A stretch of 45,351 nt of DNA from Chthoniobacteraceae bacterium (lineage in GTDB: Bacteria > Verrucomicrobiota > Verrucomicrobiia > Chthoniobacterales > Chthoniobacteraceae), in contig CANJNZ010000034.1 of assembly GCA_947476045.1 (NCBI GenBank), positions 1 to 45,351 of the forward strand, read 5' to 3'. The notes beneath the pieces were generated by a model that was not told the origin of the DNA, searched no databases, and saw only the letters and a program-made list of their open reading frames with translations. The position numbers and the translations under genes are program-made. This document shows, piece after piece, positions 30,379 through 38,804 of this stretch. How positions within the stretch are numbered: position 1 is the stretch's first letter; each line of letters begins with the position of its first letter.

Positions 30379-31103
30379 GGCCGGACAAACGGCGCGATGG
30401 TCTCGATGCTTTGCGAAGGCAGCCAGCCGCGTGTGCCGCTTGGCAAATCGCAGTAGCTCCATTCGCCTAGCGAGGAAATCACACGCACACGGCTTCCCGC
30501 CGGGAGCGCCTCCGCGAGCTTCGCAGAACTTGCAGGCTCCGAATGCGACTCCACGCGCTCCGTGACAACAATCGCCAGCTTCGCCTGCTCACGCTGCCAC
30601 CACATCGCACCGGCTCCGTAGCCCGCACCGAGCATCAGCAGCAAAGCGCCGCCGACCACTCCGCCAGCACCGCTCCGACGCCACAGCGCGACTCCGCCCC
30701 AAAAAATCCCAATCCACGCCAGACCGATGGACAGCCACGGCGCGACCGATGTCGGAACAACGCTGAGCATCCGCGCAGCCAATGATAGTTCCAGCACGCG
30801 CGCACCCGCTTTTTGCCGGACGAATCGTAAATTCGACGCCGCCTCTCCATGACCCGGCGAAAGCGCGAGCGCCCGCTCATACGCCAGCACTGCGCGCCCA
30901 TGTTCTCCGAGGCGAAAACTGGCGTTGCCCAGATTGTAGAATTCATTCGCCCGCGCATCCTGTCGCAACGCGGCTTCGTAGCTCTTTTTAGCGCCCGCAA
31001 AGTCGCCGGACGCGTAGGCTTTGTTCGCGCTCTCAAACGCATCGTTCGCCCGCACATTGAGAGCGAGCGCGAGGAGCAGCGCTGCGATACGGAGCAGGTT
31101 CAT
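30375..31103 (-). CDS. BatE-like TPR and SH3-like domain membrane protein
   Basis: 242 aa from ATG 31103, overlapping the batD stop by 4 nt. Signal peptide at the N-terminus (N-L-L-R-I-A-A-L-L-L-A-L-A-L-N-V-R-A). Two TPR units at ~22-95 (A-N-K-A-Y-A-S-G-D-F-A-G-A...N-E-F-Y-N-L-G-N-A-S-F-R-L-G-E-H). Two membrane helices at ~120-165 (W-L-S-I-G-L-A-W-I-G-I-F-W and G-A-L-L-L-M-L-G-A-G-Y-G). A C-terminal bacterial SH3 domain with V-R-V-I-S-S-L-G-E-W-S-Y-C...G-T-R-G-W-L-P closes it. This is the BatE architecture in aerotolerance operons. Expected to sit in the membrane with the SH3 part outside or periplasmic. Confidence 0.82.
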   Translation of the reverse strand: MNLLRIAALLLALALNVRANDAFESANKAYASGDFAGAKKSYEAALRQDARANEFYNLGNASFRLGEHGRAVLAYERALALSPGHGEAASNLRFVRQKAGARVLELSLAARMLSVVPTSVAPWLSIGLAWIGIFWGGVALWRRSGAGGVVGGALLLMLGAGYGAGAMWWQREQAKLAIVVTERVESHSEPASSAKLAEALPAGSRVRVISSLGEWSYCDLPSGTRGWLPSQSIETIAPFVRP

Positions 31104-32800
31104 CGTGCAGCCCTCCCGCATTCCGCCAGCGTTTCCAGCACCTTGTCGCGCTCGATGCTCTTCAGCGCATCACCACGGCTTCCACCGGCATAGACCAGCT
31201 CCGCGCGTGCGGCAAAAATCTCGCGCACTCCCTGCGCGTTGTGCCTTGCGAGCACGGCGGCTTCATCCACACCCGCAAGCGGCTGTTTCGTCGCGAGCGC
31301 CACTTCAATTTGCAACATATGCGCCGCCGCATCGTAAAGCTCCGCACGCTCCTGTGTGGCGCGCACCTTTGCAAAGAGCGCCGCTTTTTCGCAACGCAGA
31401 GCTGCAATCTCCACCATGCGCGGATCAGATTTTCTCGCACGCCACGCGAACAGCAGCGCAAACACTGGCAGCGGCGCAAACATCACGCCAATCCACACGA
31501 GCGGTGACATCGCAACCGGCGCACCCCACACGCCGGGCGATGGTAGGTTGCCGATGATGTCCTCCGGCGCGGCAGGCTTCGGCGCACCCTCGACCGCAGA
31601 CTGCCCGGGCGTTGCTGGCGCAGTGAAATTTCCCTCCACCACGAGCGGTGTCGCATCGCTCTTGAGCGTCACGTATTTCGCCTCATCAGGATCAAAAAAG
31701 ACGAACGTGAAAACAGGCGTTTCACTTTTCTTCTCCTCCGGCACCACGGCGATTTCAAATGTCTTCGTGCCCGTGAGACCGAGCGTGTCGTTGGGGGAAA
31801 ACTTGTCCGTAGCCGGATAAGTGCGCCAGCCCGCCGGTTCCGCGAGCGCTGGTGTGGCGATGCGATCAAAGTTCCCCTGTCCGCTGATGGTCACTGTCAT
31901 TGTAACAGGATCGCCCGCCTTCACTTTATCGGGCCGCCCGCTCACAGACAGTTTGAATTTTCCAACAGCGCCGGCGAAGTCCTTTGGGCGTCCATCCACC
32001 GGCAGCGGTTTCACTTCCAACTCCACCGCAGGTGCGCTGACGACGACTTCCTGCCCCGGTCCAAAAGTGCCGCCGAACGGCGAGTAGCGGGTGTTCTGCT
32101 GTTTGGAATACACAAAACGCATATCAGCCGGCCCGAGCGAAAATTTTCCCGCCTTCGTCGGCGTGGCCACCGTTCGGAGCAGCACGCGCGCGTATTTTTT
32201 TCCCGCAAGTTCCACCTCGCTCTGCCCGCCTTCGACGACACGGCGCGTCGTAAAACCATCGCCTTCGAGCGATGGAGCCTGCTGCGCACTCCACCGCGTG
32301 GAGCGGTCGAGGAAATAGCGGATTTCCACCGGCACATCCTCTCCGACATAAACCGTTTTGCGCCCCACACGCATCTCGCCAAACGCGAGGTCGCCTTCGC
32401 CCTTCGTCTTTTCCGCAGGAGAAACTTTCAGCGTCAGCGTCTCCGTCCGCAGCTTCCTGCCGTCCACATCCACCTCGATTGGCGGGATGGTGAAAGTCCC
32501 TTCTTTCCTCGGCACAAGCGAGAATCTGTATTGAATCGTATGCTGCACGCCGCCACCGCTGATCAGCGTGCTGCTGCTCTGCGACGTCCCGCGCAACTCG
32601 ATACCATCCACCGCCGGCGGAACCGGCGCGTCCGCAGGGCTCCCTCCCTCGATGATCAATTCATACTCCACCGCCTCGCCCACACCGGCATTCGGCGTGG
32701 AAAGCGAACCGCGCACGCTCGCAGCCATCGCCATCGCTGGGATGAGAAAAATGAACACGCACACAGCACGCAGCATCGTTTTGGAAATCGTGTCTCTCAT
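31100..32800 (-). CDS. batD: BatD-family protein
   Basis: 566 aa; a signal peptide starts at M1 or at M9 (ATG 32776). The N-terminal two thirds are immunoglobulin-like beta domains as in BatD: V-G-E-A-V-E-Y-E-L-I-I-E-G-G, G-V-Q-H-T-I-Q-Y-R-F-S-L-V-P-R-K-E-G-T-F-T-I-P-P, and V-K-A-G-D-P-V-T-M-T-V-T-I-S-G-Q-G-N-F. A transmembrane helix follows at about residue 430-450 (W-I-G-V-M-F-A-P-L-P-V-F-A-L-L-F-A-W) and a helical cytoplasmic tail of about 110 residues. BatD is thought to work with BatA/BatB in envelope or oxygen stress. Stop overlaps the next gene by 4 nt; 2-nt gap from the previous one. Confidence 0.85.
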   Translation of the reverse strand: MRDTISKTMLRAVCVFIFLIPAMAMAASVRGSLSTPNAGVGEAVEYELIIEGGSPADAPVPPAVDGIELRGTSQSSSTLISGGGVQHTIQYRFSLVPRKEGTFTIPPIEVDVDGRKLRTETLTLKVSPAEKTKGEGDLAFGEMRVGRKTVYVGEDVPVEIRYFLDRSTRWSAQQAPSLEGDGFTTRRVVEGGQSEVELAGKKYARVLLRTVATPTKAGKFSLGPADMRFVYSKQQNTRYSPFGGTFGPGQEVVVSAPAVELEVKPLPVDGRPKDFAGAVGKFKLSVSGRPDKVKAGDPVTMTVTISGQGNFDRIATPALAEPAGWRTYPATDKFSPNDTLGLTGTKTFEIAVVPEEKKSETPVFTFVFFDPDEAKYVTLKSDATPLVVEGNFTAPATPGQSAVEGAPKPAAPEDIIGNLPSPGVWGAPVAMSPLVWIGVMFAPLPVFALLFAWRARKSDPRMVEIAALRCEKAALFAKVRATQERAELYDAAAHMLQIEVALATKQPLAGVDEAAVLARHNAQGVREIFAARAELVYAGGSRGDALKSIERDKVLETLAECGRAAR

Positions 32801-32802
32801 GC

Positions 32803-34839
32803 CTACCAGTTTTTCTGCACGCGACGCGGTGTCTGGCGTTCCTCCAGAAGTTTCAGCGGAGGAAGAATCACGTCGTTCTTGCGTAGCGATTCGAGGAGTT
32901 GTTTCGCGTCTTTTTCCGTCATGCGTCCTTCGCGTGCGGCGGCGGCGGCTTCAGCGGCTTCGCTCTGCTGTGCATCCTTGTCACCGGGTTGCTGTTCTCC
33001 GGCGCTCTTGAGTTCCCCTGTCTTTGGCTTCTCGTGCTCGCCGGCTTTCGGCTGGGCTTGCGGATCCTTCTTCTCATCGTCCTTTTGTTTGTCTACATTC
33101 TTCTTCTGGTCCTTGGGTTCTCCCTGCTTTTTGTCGGACTGCTCGCCGTCCTTTTTCTCCTGCTGCGAATCGTTGCCGTCCTTCTTTTCTCCATCCTTTT
33201 TCTCCCCGTCCTTGCTGTCTCCCTTTTGTTCTCCGTCCTTCGAGTCGCCATCTTTCTTTTGGTCGTCCTTCTTTTCCTGATCCTTCTTTTGATCATCCTT
33301 CTTCTGTTCGTCTTTCTTCTGCTGATCCTTTTTCTCCTCCGGCTTTTCGAGTTCTGCAATGGCCTTGCTGACAATATCGCGATTCTCCTTCGCGTTGGCG
33401 TTGGAAGGATCGAGCGCGAGCGCGTGGTCGTAGTTTTGCACCGCACTCTTCCACTCCGCGAGTTTCGGTTCCTTCTCCTTTTCCGCCGCACCGCGATGCG
33501 CAAGCGTGTTGGCGAGATTGTAGGCCGCCTTGGATTTCAGCGCCGCGTCGCCAGTGCCTAGCGCGTTACTGAAAGACGCGGCTGCCTTGTCGTAATCACC
33601 GCTTTTAAAAGCCGCACAGCCGACGTTGTAGTCGAGTTGCGGCGTGTTTGGACGGCGCTTCCGCTCTTCTTCAAGCGCCTTGAGTTCATCTGGCGGTGGC
33701 TTGGGCGCGGCGTCCTCTTTGGCAGTTTCAGGATGCAAGACTTTGTCAATCAGACGACCCATCAATCCTCTCGCCTCTGCGTTCTGCGGCACGAGGAACA
33801 TGGACGCGGCAAGTATCGTGACACGGAGCAATTGACGCCGCCTTTCGCCGAGCAACACCGAAGCCGCGATGCAGAGCAGGCCTAGCGAAAGCGGCCACTG
33901 GTAGCGCTCGATGGCGATTTTGTTCATGCGCTGGTCGGTGTCTTTTTCAGTCATGTTGCTAAGGCCGTCGCGGAAAAGCTGGCGCATCTCCGCCGGACCG
34001 TTCTGGAGGTGAATGTAGAAGCCTCCGCCCGCTTCCGCAACTTCGCGCAGGCGTTTCTCATCGAGACGGGAGGTGACGACGTTTCCCTGCTCGTCGCGCA
34101 CCATTTCCTTTCCCCTCCGCGAGGGCACGATGAGCGGTGCGCCACCCGGTGTGCCGAGGCCGATGGTGAAAATCCGGAACGTGTCCTTGTGCTTCTTCGC
34201 AGCCTCAAGCGCGTCCTCCTGCAAGTCCTCGCCATCGGTGAACAAAATCAATGCGCGATGTGTGCTCTCGCCTTTGCCAAACGCCCCGTCCGCGGCGGCA
34301 ATGGCGGCGCTGAGATTCGTTCCGCCCTGCGGGATGATTTCGGTATCCAGTTCTTCCAGCGAATCGCGCACCGCCTCGTAATCCGGCGTGAGAGGCGCCT
34401 GGAGAAATGCGGTGCCTGCAAACGCAATGAGACCGACCCGGTCGCCGTCGAGATTCGACAACAAATCCTGCGCGGCAAGCTTCGCGCGGGCGAGCCGGCT
34501 TGGTTCGAGATCCTGCGCAAGCATGGAGCGCGAAGTATCTACAGCGATGATGATGTCGCGCCCGCGACCCATGACCTGCTCGAAAGCAAATCCCCATCGC
34601 GGACGCGCCAGCGCCACGATGCAAAATGCCAGCCCCGCCAGCAGCAGCGCAAACGCCACACGCCGCTTCGCCACACTCACGCTGCCTGCGAGACGCGCTT
34701 GCAAACGTGCGGCTATCAATCTTCCAAGCGCCTGTGCGCGTTGGCGCTCACTCGTCAGGAAAAGCACGGCGAGAAACGGCAGCAGCACGAGCAGCCAGAG
34801 CCAGAGCGGCTGGACGAAGGTGGAGGGTGATTCACTCAT
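32803..34839 (-). CDS. batB: BatB-BatC fusion: VWA membrane protein with TPR and Lys/Asp-rich tail
   Basis: 678 aa from ATG 34839 (MSESPST), placing the first helix at residues 10-28; the longer frame only extends into a repeat. Two N-terminal membrane helices, then a von Willebrand A domain (~95-275) with MIDAS D101-T-S-R-S. A third helix lies at ~315-331 and another hydrophobic stretch near 345. A BatC-type TPR region spans ~375-475 (Y-N-V-G-C-A-A-F-K-S-G-D-Y-D-K-A, Y-N-L-A-N-T-L-A-H). The next ~150 residues are extremely rich in K, D, E and Q (K-K-D-E-Q-K-K-D-D repeats). So the usual separate batB and batC genes are joined here. It is expected to act in the inner membrane with MoxR and BatA. 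The low-complexity tail is probably disordered. Confidence 0.88.
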   Translation of the reverse strand: MSESPSTFVQPLWLWLLVLLPFLAVLFLTSERQRAQALGRLIAARLQARLAGSVSVAKRRVAFALLLAGLAFCIVALARPRWGFAFEQVMGRGRDIIIAVDTSRSMLAQDLEPSRLARAKLAAQDLLSNLDGDRVGLIAFAGTAFLQAPLTPDYEAVRDSLEELDTEIIPQGGTNLSAAIAAADGAFGKGESTHRALILFTDGEDLQEDALEAAKKHKDTFRIFTIGLGTPGGAPLIVPSRRGKEMVRDEQGNVVTSRLDEKRLREVAEAGGGFYIHLQNGPAEMRQLFRDGLSNMTEKDTDQRMNKIAIERYQWPLSLGLLCIAASVLLGERRRQLLRVTILAASMFLVPQNAEARGLMGRLIDKVLHPETAKEDAAPKPPPDELKALEEERKRRPNTPQLDYNVGCAAFKSGDYDKAAASFSNALGTGDAALKSKAAYNLANTLAHRGAAEKEKEPKLAEWKSAVQNYDHALALDPSNANAKENRDIVSKAIAELEKPEEKKDQQKKDEQKKDDQKKDQEKKDDQKKDGDSKDGEQKGDSKDGEKKDGEKKDGNDSQQEKKDGEQSDKKQGEPKDQKKNVDKQKDDEKKDPQAQPKAGEHEKPKTGELKSAGEQQPGDKDAQQSEAAEAAAAAREGRMTEKDAKQLLESLRKNDVILPPLKLLEERQTPRRVQKNW

Positions 34840-34857
34840 TCGGGGCCTCCTCTCAAA

Positions 34858-34942
34858 TAACGGATGACGAATGTCGAATGTCGAATGACTGACGCAAGCG
34901 CGCGAACATTCGTCATCCGACATTCGTCATTCGTCATTTTCT
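34858..34942. repeat. Long imperfect inverted repeat between batA and batB
   Basis: The 103-nt gap between the batA stop and the batB start contains GATGACGAATGTCG-type units: a left arm at 34861-34888 with ATGTCGA repeated, and a right arm at 34906-34940 built of the complementary CATTCGTCAT units. Together they can form a stem of about 25-30 bp around a 17-nt GC-rich loop. Units repeat every 7-8 nt on both arms. It resembles a REP/MITE-type intergenic element lying inside an operon transcript. Confidence 0.7.
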
Positions 34943-35956
34943 TCACGGCACCGTCCTCCAAATCGTCTGCGCAAGCGCGGCACGCACTGCGAGCAGCAGC
35001 GAACCTGCGGCAATGAACCACTCGAACAACTCACGCCACTCGACCTTGCGCTTGAGCTTCACTTCGGTTTTTTCGAGCTGGTCAATTTGCTTGAAGACAT
35101 TGTCTAGCGTCTCGCTGTCCGCTGCCCGGAAAAACTGGCCGCCACCAATCTGGGCAATTTTTTGCAGGCCCGGTTCGTCCGTGGGGAATTGCTGCATTCG
35201 ATACTGTTTCTGCCCGAAGAATGTTCCGGCAGGCACGCGCACGGGACCGTTTGTGCCGACGCCGATGGTGTAAATTTTAATACCCAGCGCCTTCGCAGCC
35301 TCGGCTGCGATCTCGGGCTTCACAGTCGTCACGTTCTCAGCGCCGTCGGTGAGCAGAACGATGATTTTACTCTTCGACACTTTATCGCGCAGGCGATTCG
35401 ACGCGCTGGCGAGCGCGGTGCCGATGCTCGTGCCGGTGTCTGGAAGAATGCCGTTTTGCATACGTTCGAGATTTTGCAGCAGCCACGTGTGGTCGAGCGT
35501 GGCAGGACTCATCAAATACGGACGTCCGGCGAAAACGATGATGCCGAGCCGATCGTTCGGGCGCGCTTCGATGAAGCGTTTGGTCACGTCTTTCACCGCA
35601 TCAAGACGGCTCGCAGGCTGCCCGCCGAGCGTGAAATCCTCGGCGACCATCGAGCCGGAAACATCGAGTGCGAGCATGATGTCCACGCCGCTGGATTCGA
35701 TGGTGTCGTGCGTTTTTCCAAGTCGCGGACGCGCAAGCGCGATGATGAGCAGCGCGAGCGCGATGTGTAACAGCACGCGGGCAAATCCACCCCATCCAGC
35801 GTTCCGTTTTTGCGCACCAAAGCGCATCGCTTCCACGGATGAAAAGCGCACGGCTGGAATCGGGCCGCGACCACCCTGCAACCACGCGAGCACAGGCAGC
35901 GCCGCCAGTAGGAGCAGCCACCACGGTTGCGCGAAACTGAAGTCGTCGAAGTTCAT
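34943..35956 (-). CDS. batA: BatA-family VWA membrane protein
   Basis: 337 aa. Membrane helices at ~10-25 (W-W-L-L-L-L-A-A-L-P-V-L-A-W-L) and ~58-76, then a von Willebrand A domain with perfect MIDAS D98-V-S-G-S102 and L-L-T-D-G-A-E-N near residue 205, closing with a helix at ~312-330. This is the standard BatA layout: VWA domain on the periplasmic side between two membrane anchors. Starts 4 nt inside the DUF4381 stop, so translation is coupled. Works with MoxR and the other Bat proteins; phenotype in this organism unknown. Confidence 0.9.
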   Translation of the reverse strand: MNFDDFSFAQPWWLLLLAALPVLAWLQGGRGPIPAVRFSSVEAMRFGAQKRNAGWGGFARVLLHIALALLIIALARPRLGKTHDTIESSGVDIMLALDVSGSMVAEDFTLGGQPASRLDAVKDVTKRFIEARPNDRLGIIVFAGRPYLMSPATLDHTWLLQNLERMQNGILPDTGTSIGTALASASNRLRDKVSKSKIIVLLTDGAENVTTVKPEIAAEAAKALGIKIYTIGVGTNGPVRVPAGTFFGQKQYRMQQFPTDEPGLQKIAQIGGGQFFRAADSETLDNVFKQIDQLEKTEVKLKRKVEWRELFEWFIAAGSLLLAVRAALAQTIWRTVP

Positions 35957-36486
35957 GTTTGTGCGCCTTGCACGAATGCGGTTGCGGCCTGGAGCAGCGC
36001 TGAGTTTTCGTCGGAGCCGACTTCGACGCGTGCGAATTTCAGCAAGTCGCAGCGCTCCAGAAATGCAGCGAGCAGACGGCGATCGTCGTCGGTGAAGCGC
36101 GCGGATGTCGCGATGCTGGCGAGAAACTCCGGGGAGGTTTGCTGCGTCGCGTGGAGATTAAAGTGCGTGCTGATATAGGTGCGGAGCACATCCGAGACGG
36201 CGACGCTGAATGCGTATGGCTCCAACTGCGCGACCTTCGCCCGCAATGCTTCGAGTTCGCGCAGAGCAATGGCGCGTGGTGAAGGCGGTGGCGTTTTCTT
36301 TTTCGAGAGACTTCGCAGCCAAAGTAAGAGCTTAATCTGTGCTGCCAGAACGATAAGGCCCAGCACCACATTCACCACCCACATCCACGTCGGCCACGGG
36401 ACTTCGACCAGCGGCGCATTGTCGCGCAGACCGGCGAGCAGATCGAGCGGGACATCGGGAGCGGGTGTGATGGCGGCGAGAATCAT
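35953..36486 (-). CDS. DUF4381 membrane protein
   Basis: 177 aa. A single membrane helix near residues 32-55 (T-W-M-W-V-V-N-V-V-L-G-L-I-V-L-A-A-Q) follows a short periplasmic N-terminus rich in Pro. A cytoplasmic basic segment (S-L-S-K-K-K-T-P-P-P-S-P) and a helical domain come next, with the DUF4381-like pattern S-D-V-L-R-T-Y-I-S-T-H-F and D-D-R-R-L-L-A-A-F-L-E-R-C-D-L-L-K-F-A. DUF4381 genes sit between DUF58 and BatA in moxR operons, exactly as here. Overlaps both neighbours by 4 nt. Confidence 0.8.
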   Translation of the reverse strand: MILAAITPAPDVPLDLLAGLRDNAPLVEVPWPTWMWVVNVVLGLIVLAAQIKLLLWLRSLSKKKTPPPSPRAIALRELEALRAKVAQLEPYAFSVAVSDVLRTYISTHFNLHATQQTSPEFLASIATSARFTDDDRRLLAAFLERCDLLKFARVEVGSDENSALLQAATAFVQGAQT

Positions 36487-37370
36487 CCGAGTGCGAGGCG
36501 GCGTTCGCGATTGCGAAAGAAATTACGGAGCGCGGGGACGTAGTCGGCGTCGGTGCGCAGAGTGATCGTATCCACACCGAAGCGACGGAAGCTGGCGGGA
36601 ATTTGCTCCTGCATTTCGGCCACATTTTCAGCGAAGCGCAGCCGCGCGCGGCGGTCGCTGGTGTTCACCACGAGACGTTCGCCGGTTTCAGCGTCCTCGA
36701 AAACCACGCGGCCCACGTCGGGCAGTTCCAGTTCGCGCGGGTCCACGATGGGGATGGCGACGACATCGTGGCGGCGCGCGGCGATGGTGAGCGGCTTGGA
36801 AAAATCCGGCGCCTGAAAATCGCTGAGCAAAAAGACAACGGCGCGGCGATTGAGCACGCGATTCGCAGCGACAAGCGCGCCGGCAACATCCGTCCCCTTC
36901 CCCTTCGGCTCGAAAAACAAAATCTCGCGGATGATACGCAGCGCGTGCCCTCGCCCCTTTGCAGGCGGGATGAAAAGCTCGACGTGATCTGAGAAAAGAA
37001 TGCAGCCGACCTTGTCGTTATTCCGAATCGCGCTGAACGCAAATAGACACGCCACCTCCGCCGCCAGTTCGCGCTTGCTGAGGTTCACACTGCCAAATTC
37101 CCCCGACGCACTCACGTCCACGATGAGCATCACCGTCAGTTCGCGCTCCTCGGTGAATTTCTTGATGAACGCATCGCCCATCCGCGCCGTGACATTCCAA
37201 TCAATCGCCCTCACCTCATCGCCCGCCTGATACTCGCGCACTTCCTCAAAATTCATCCCGCGCCCTTTGAACACACTCCGATACGCACCGGAAAAAGCGG
37301 TATCAATCATGCCTCGAGTCTTCAGCTCGATCTGACGAATTTTTTTGAGGATGTCGCGCGCGGCTTCCAT
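36483..37370 (-). CDS. DUF58 domain protein (VWA-like), MoxR partner
   Basis: 295 aa, soluble. The DUF58 core is clear: G-x-G-M-N-F-E-E-V-R-E-Y-Q-A-G-D-E-V-R-A-I-D-W-N-V-T-A-R around residues 37-63, then a VWA-like metal site in L-I-V-D-V-S-A-S-G-E-F-G near residue 85, and V-V-F-L-L-S-D-F-Q at ~180. DUF58 proteins are found with MoxR ATPases and are probably their clients or adaptors. Separated by one nucleotide from the preceding 83-aa membrane protein gene, and coupled to DUF4381 by an ATGA. Confidence 0.9.
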   Translation of the reverse strand: MEAARDILKKIRQIELKTRGMIDTAFSGAYRSVFKGRGMNFEEVREYQAGDEVRAIDWNVTARMGDAFIKKFTEERELTVMLIVDVSASGEFGSVNLSKRELAAEVACLFAFSAIRNNDKVGCILFSDHVELFIPPAKGRGHALRIIREILFFEPKGKGTDVAGALVAANRVLNRRAVVFLLSDFQAPDFSKPLTIAARRHDVVAIPIVDPRELELPDVGRVVFEDAETGERLVVNTSDRRARLRFAENVAEMQEQIPASFRRFGVDTITLRTDADYVPALRNFFRNRERRLALG

Positions 37371-37371
37371 T

Positions 37372-37623
37372 TCAGATCGCTGCGGTGCCGGGCTTTTTTA
37401 CGAGAAAGAATTGAGTGAATGCCCAGCCAAGAATCCCTGCGATGAGTTGAGCGAATCCGACCAGCGCCACATCATCGCAGCGTTGTAAAGCAATAGCCTG
37501 AGTGTGCGCTTGTGCTGGCGTTGGATCGGGATAGGGCACGCCAACCGCCAATGCGCCATAAAGGAACCCGGCGAGCAGGGTGATGAGTCCGATGAAGAAT
37601 AGCGTTTTGAAAAATGACCTCAC
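37372..37623 (-). CDS. 83-aa two-helix membrane protein between moxR and DUF58
   Basis: Overlaps the moxR stop by 4 nt and ends 1 nt before the DUF58 gene, so it is certainly part of the operon. Two membrane helices: ~5-27 (F-K-T-L-F-F-I-G-L-I-T-L-L-A-G-F-L-Y-G) and ~53-72 (V-A-L-V-G-F-A-Q-L-I-A-G-I-L-G-W-A-F). The ~25-residue loop between them contains P-Y-P-D-P-T-P and one Cys; both ends are basic. By charge, both termini should be cytoplasmic and the loop periplasmic. No family recognised. An extra gene at this point is not part of the usual moxR-DUF58 pair. Confidence 0.65.
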   Translation of the reverse strand: MRSFFKTLFFIGLITLLAGFLYGALAVGVPYPDPTPAQAHTQAIALQRCDDVALVGFAQLIAGILGWAFTQFFLVKKPGTAAI

Positions 37624-38606
37624 GGCACCGGTAAATTCGCAAACACCCGCTCGATGATCTTCTCGCTCGTCATCTCCTCCGCCTCGGCTTCGTAGGTCAC
37701 GGCGACGCGGTGGCGGAGGATGTCCATGCCCACGCTCTTCACGTCTTGCGGCGTCACGTAGCCGCGTCCGCTGAGAAACGCCTTGGCGCGCGAGGCGAGC
37801 GTGAGGGCGATGGTCGCGCGCGGGCTCGCGCCGTAGCGGATGAGGCCGGCGAGTTGCAGCTTGTAGGCGCTGGGGTCGCGCGTCGCGAAGACCACGTCCA
37901 CGATGTAATCCTTCACGCGGTCATCAATGTAGATGCTGTTCACGATCTCGCGGGCCCGGATAATTTGCTCCGGCTCCACCACCGGCAGCACGTCGAGCTT
38001 CGGCGAACTCGTGCCCATGAGGTCGAGGATTTGACGCTCCTCCACCTTCGTCGGGTAGCCGATTTTCAGTTTCAGCATGAAGCGGTCGAGTTGCGCCTCT
38101 GGCAGCGCGTAAGTGCCCTCCTGCTCCAGCGGATTCTGCGTCGCCAGCACAAGGAAAGGATCAGGCAGTTTGTGCGTCGTATCGCCCAGCGTCACCTGCC
38201 GCTCCTGCATCGCCTCCAGCAGCGCGCTCTGCACTTTCGCCGGGGCGCGGTTGATTTCATCTGCGAGGATGAGGTTGCTAAAAATCGGCCCGCGCTTCGT
38301 GGTGAAAACGCCCTCCCGTGGATTATAGATGAGCGTGCCGATGAGGTCGGCAGGCAGCAGATCGGGCGTGAATTGAATGCGCGAAAACCCCGTGCGAATC
38401 GCCGAGCTGAGCGTCTTCACCGTCAGCGTCTTGGCGAGGCCCGGCACGCCTTCCAGCAGCACGTGGCCATTGGTGAGCAGGCCGATGAGCAGCCCCTCGA
38501 CGAGGTAGCGCTGGCCGACGACGACGCGCGCGACTTCCTGCTGAAGCGCGGGCACCCAGCTATTCTGTTCCTGAACGCGGTTGGTGATGTCCTGTGTATT
38601 GGTCAT
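37620..38606 (-). CDS. MoxR-family AAA+ ATPase
   Basis: 328 aa, full length. Walker A G-V-P-G-L-A-K-T (53-60), Walker B L-I-L-A-D-E-I-N-R (113-120), sensor 1 A-T-Q-N-P (155-159) and the MoxR-specific P-E-A-Q-L-D-R-F-M segment with the Arg finger are all present. MoxR ATPases act as chaperones that mature VWA proteins, here probably BatA, BatB and the DUF58 protein encoded downstream. It is the first gene of the nine-gene minus-strand operon. Start ATG 38606; its promoter should lie in the 200-nt gap shared with the divergent gene at 38805. Confidence 0.93.
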   Translation of the reverse strand: MTNTQDITNRVQEQNSWVPALQQEVARVVVGQRYLVEGLLIGLLTNGHVLLEGVPGLAKTLTVKTLSSAIRTGFSRIQFTPDLLPADLIGTLIYNPREGVFTTKRGPIFSNLILADEINRAPAKVQSALLEAMQERQVTLGDTTHKLPDPFLVLATQNPLEQEGTYALPEAQLDRFMLKLKIGYPTKVEERQILDLMGTSSPKLDVLPVVEPEQIIRAREIVNSIYIDDRVKDYIVDVVFATRDPSAYKLQLAGLIRYGASPRATIALTLASRAKAFLSGRGYVTPQDVKSVGMDILRHRVAVTYEAEAEEMTSEKIIERVFANLPVP

Positions 38607-38804
38607 GGAATGTGCAAACGATTTGAAAAAGCGAAACGGCTGGTCTGTCTAAAGTGAAACTCCGTTCCGGGGAAGAGCGTTCATTCAGACAGCGCACACT
38701 GGAAAACATTCGAGAAAAAATGTTCCGCGGGAAATACAGCGCTGCTACACGACAAAGCCAACGCAACCCATGCGACAACCCAGCCCATCCAATCGAAACA
38801 AGTA

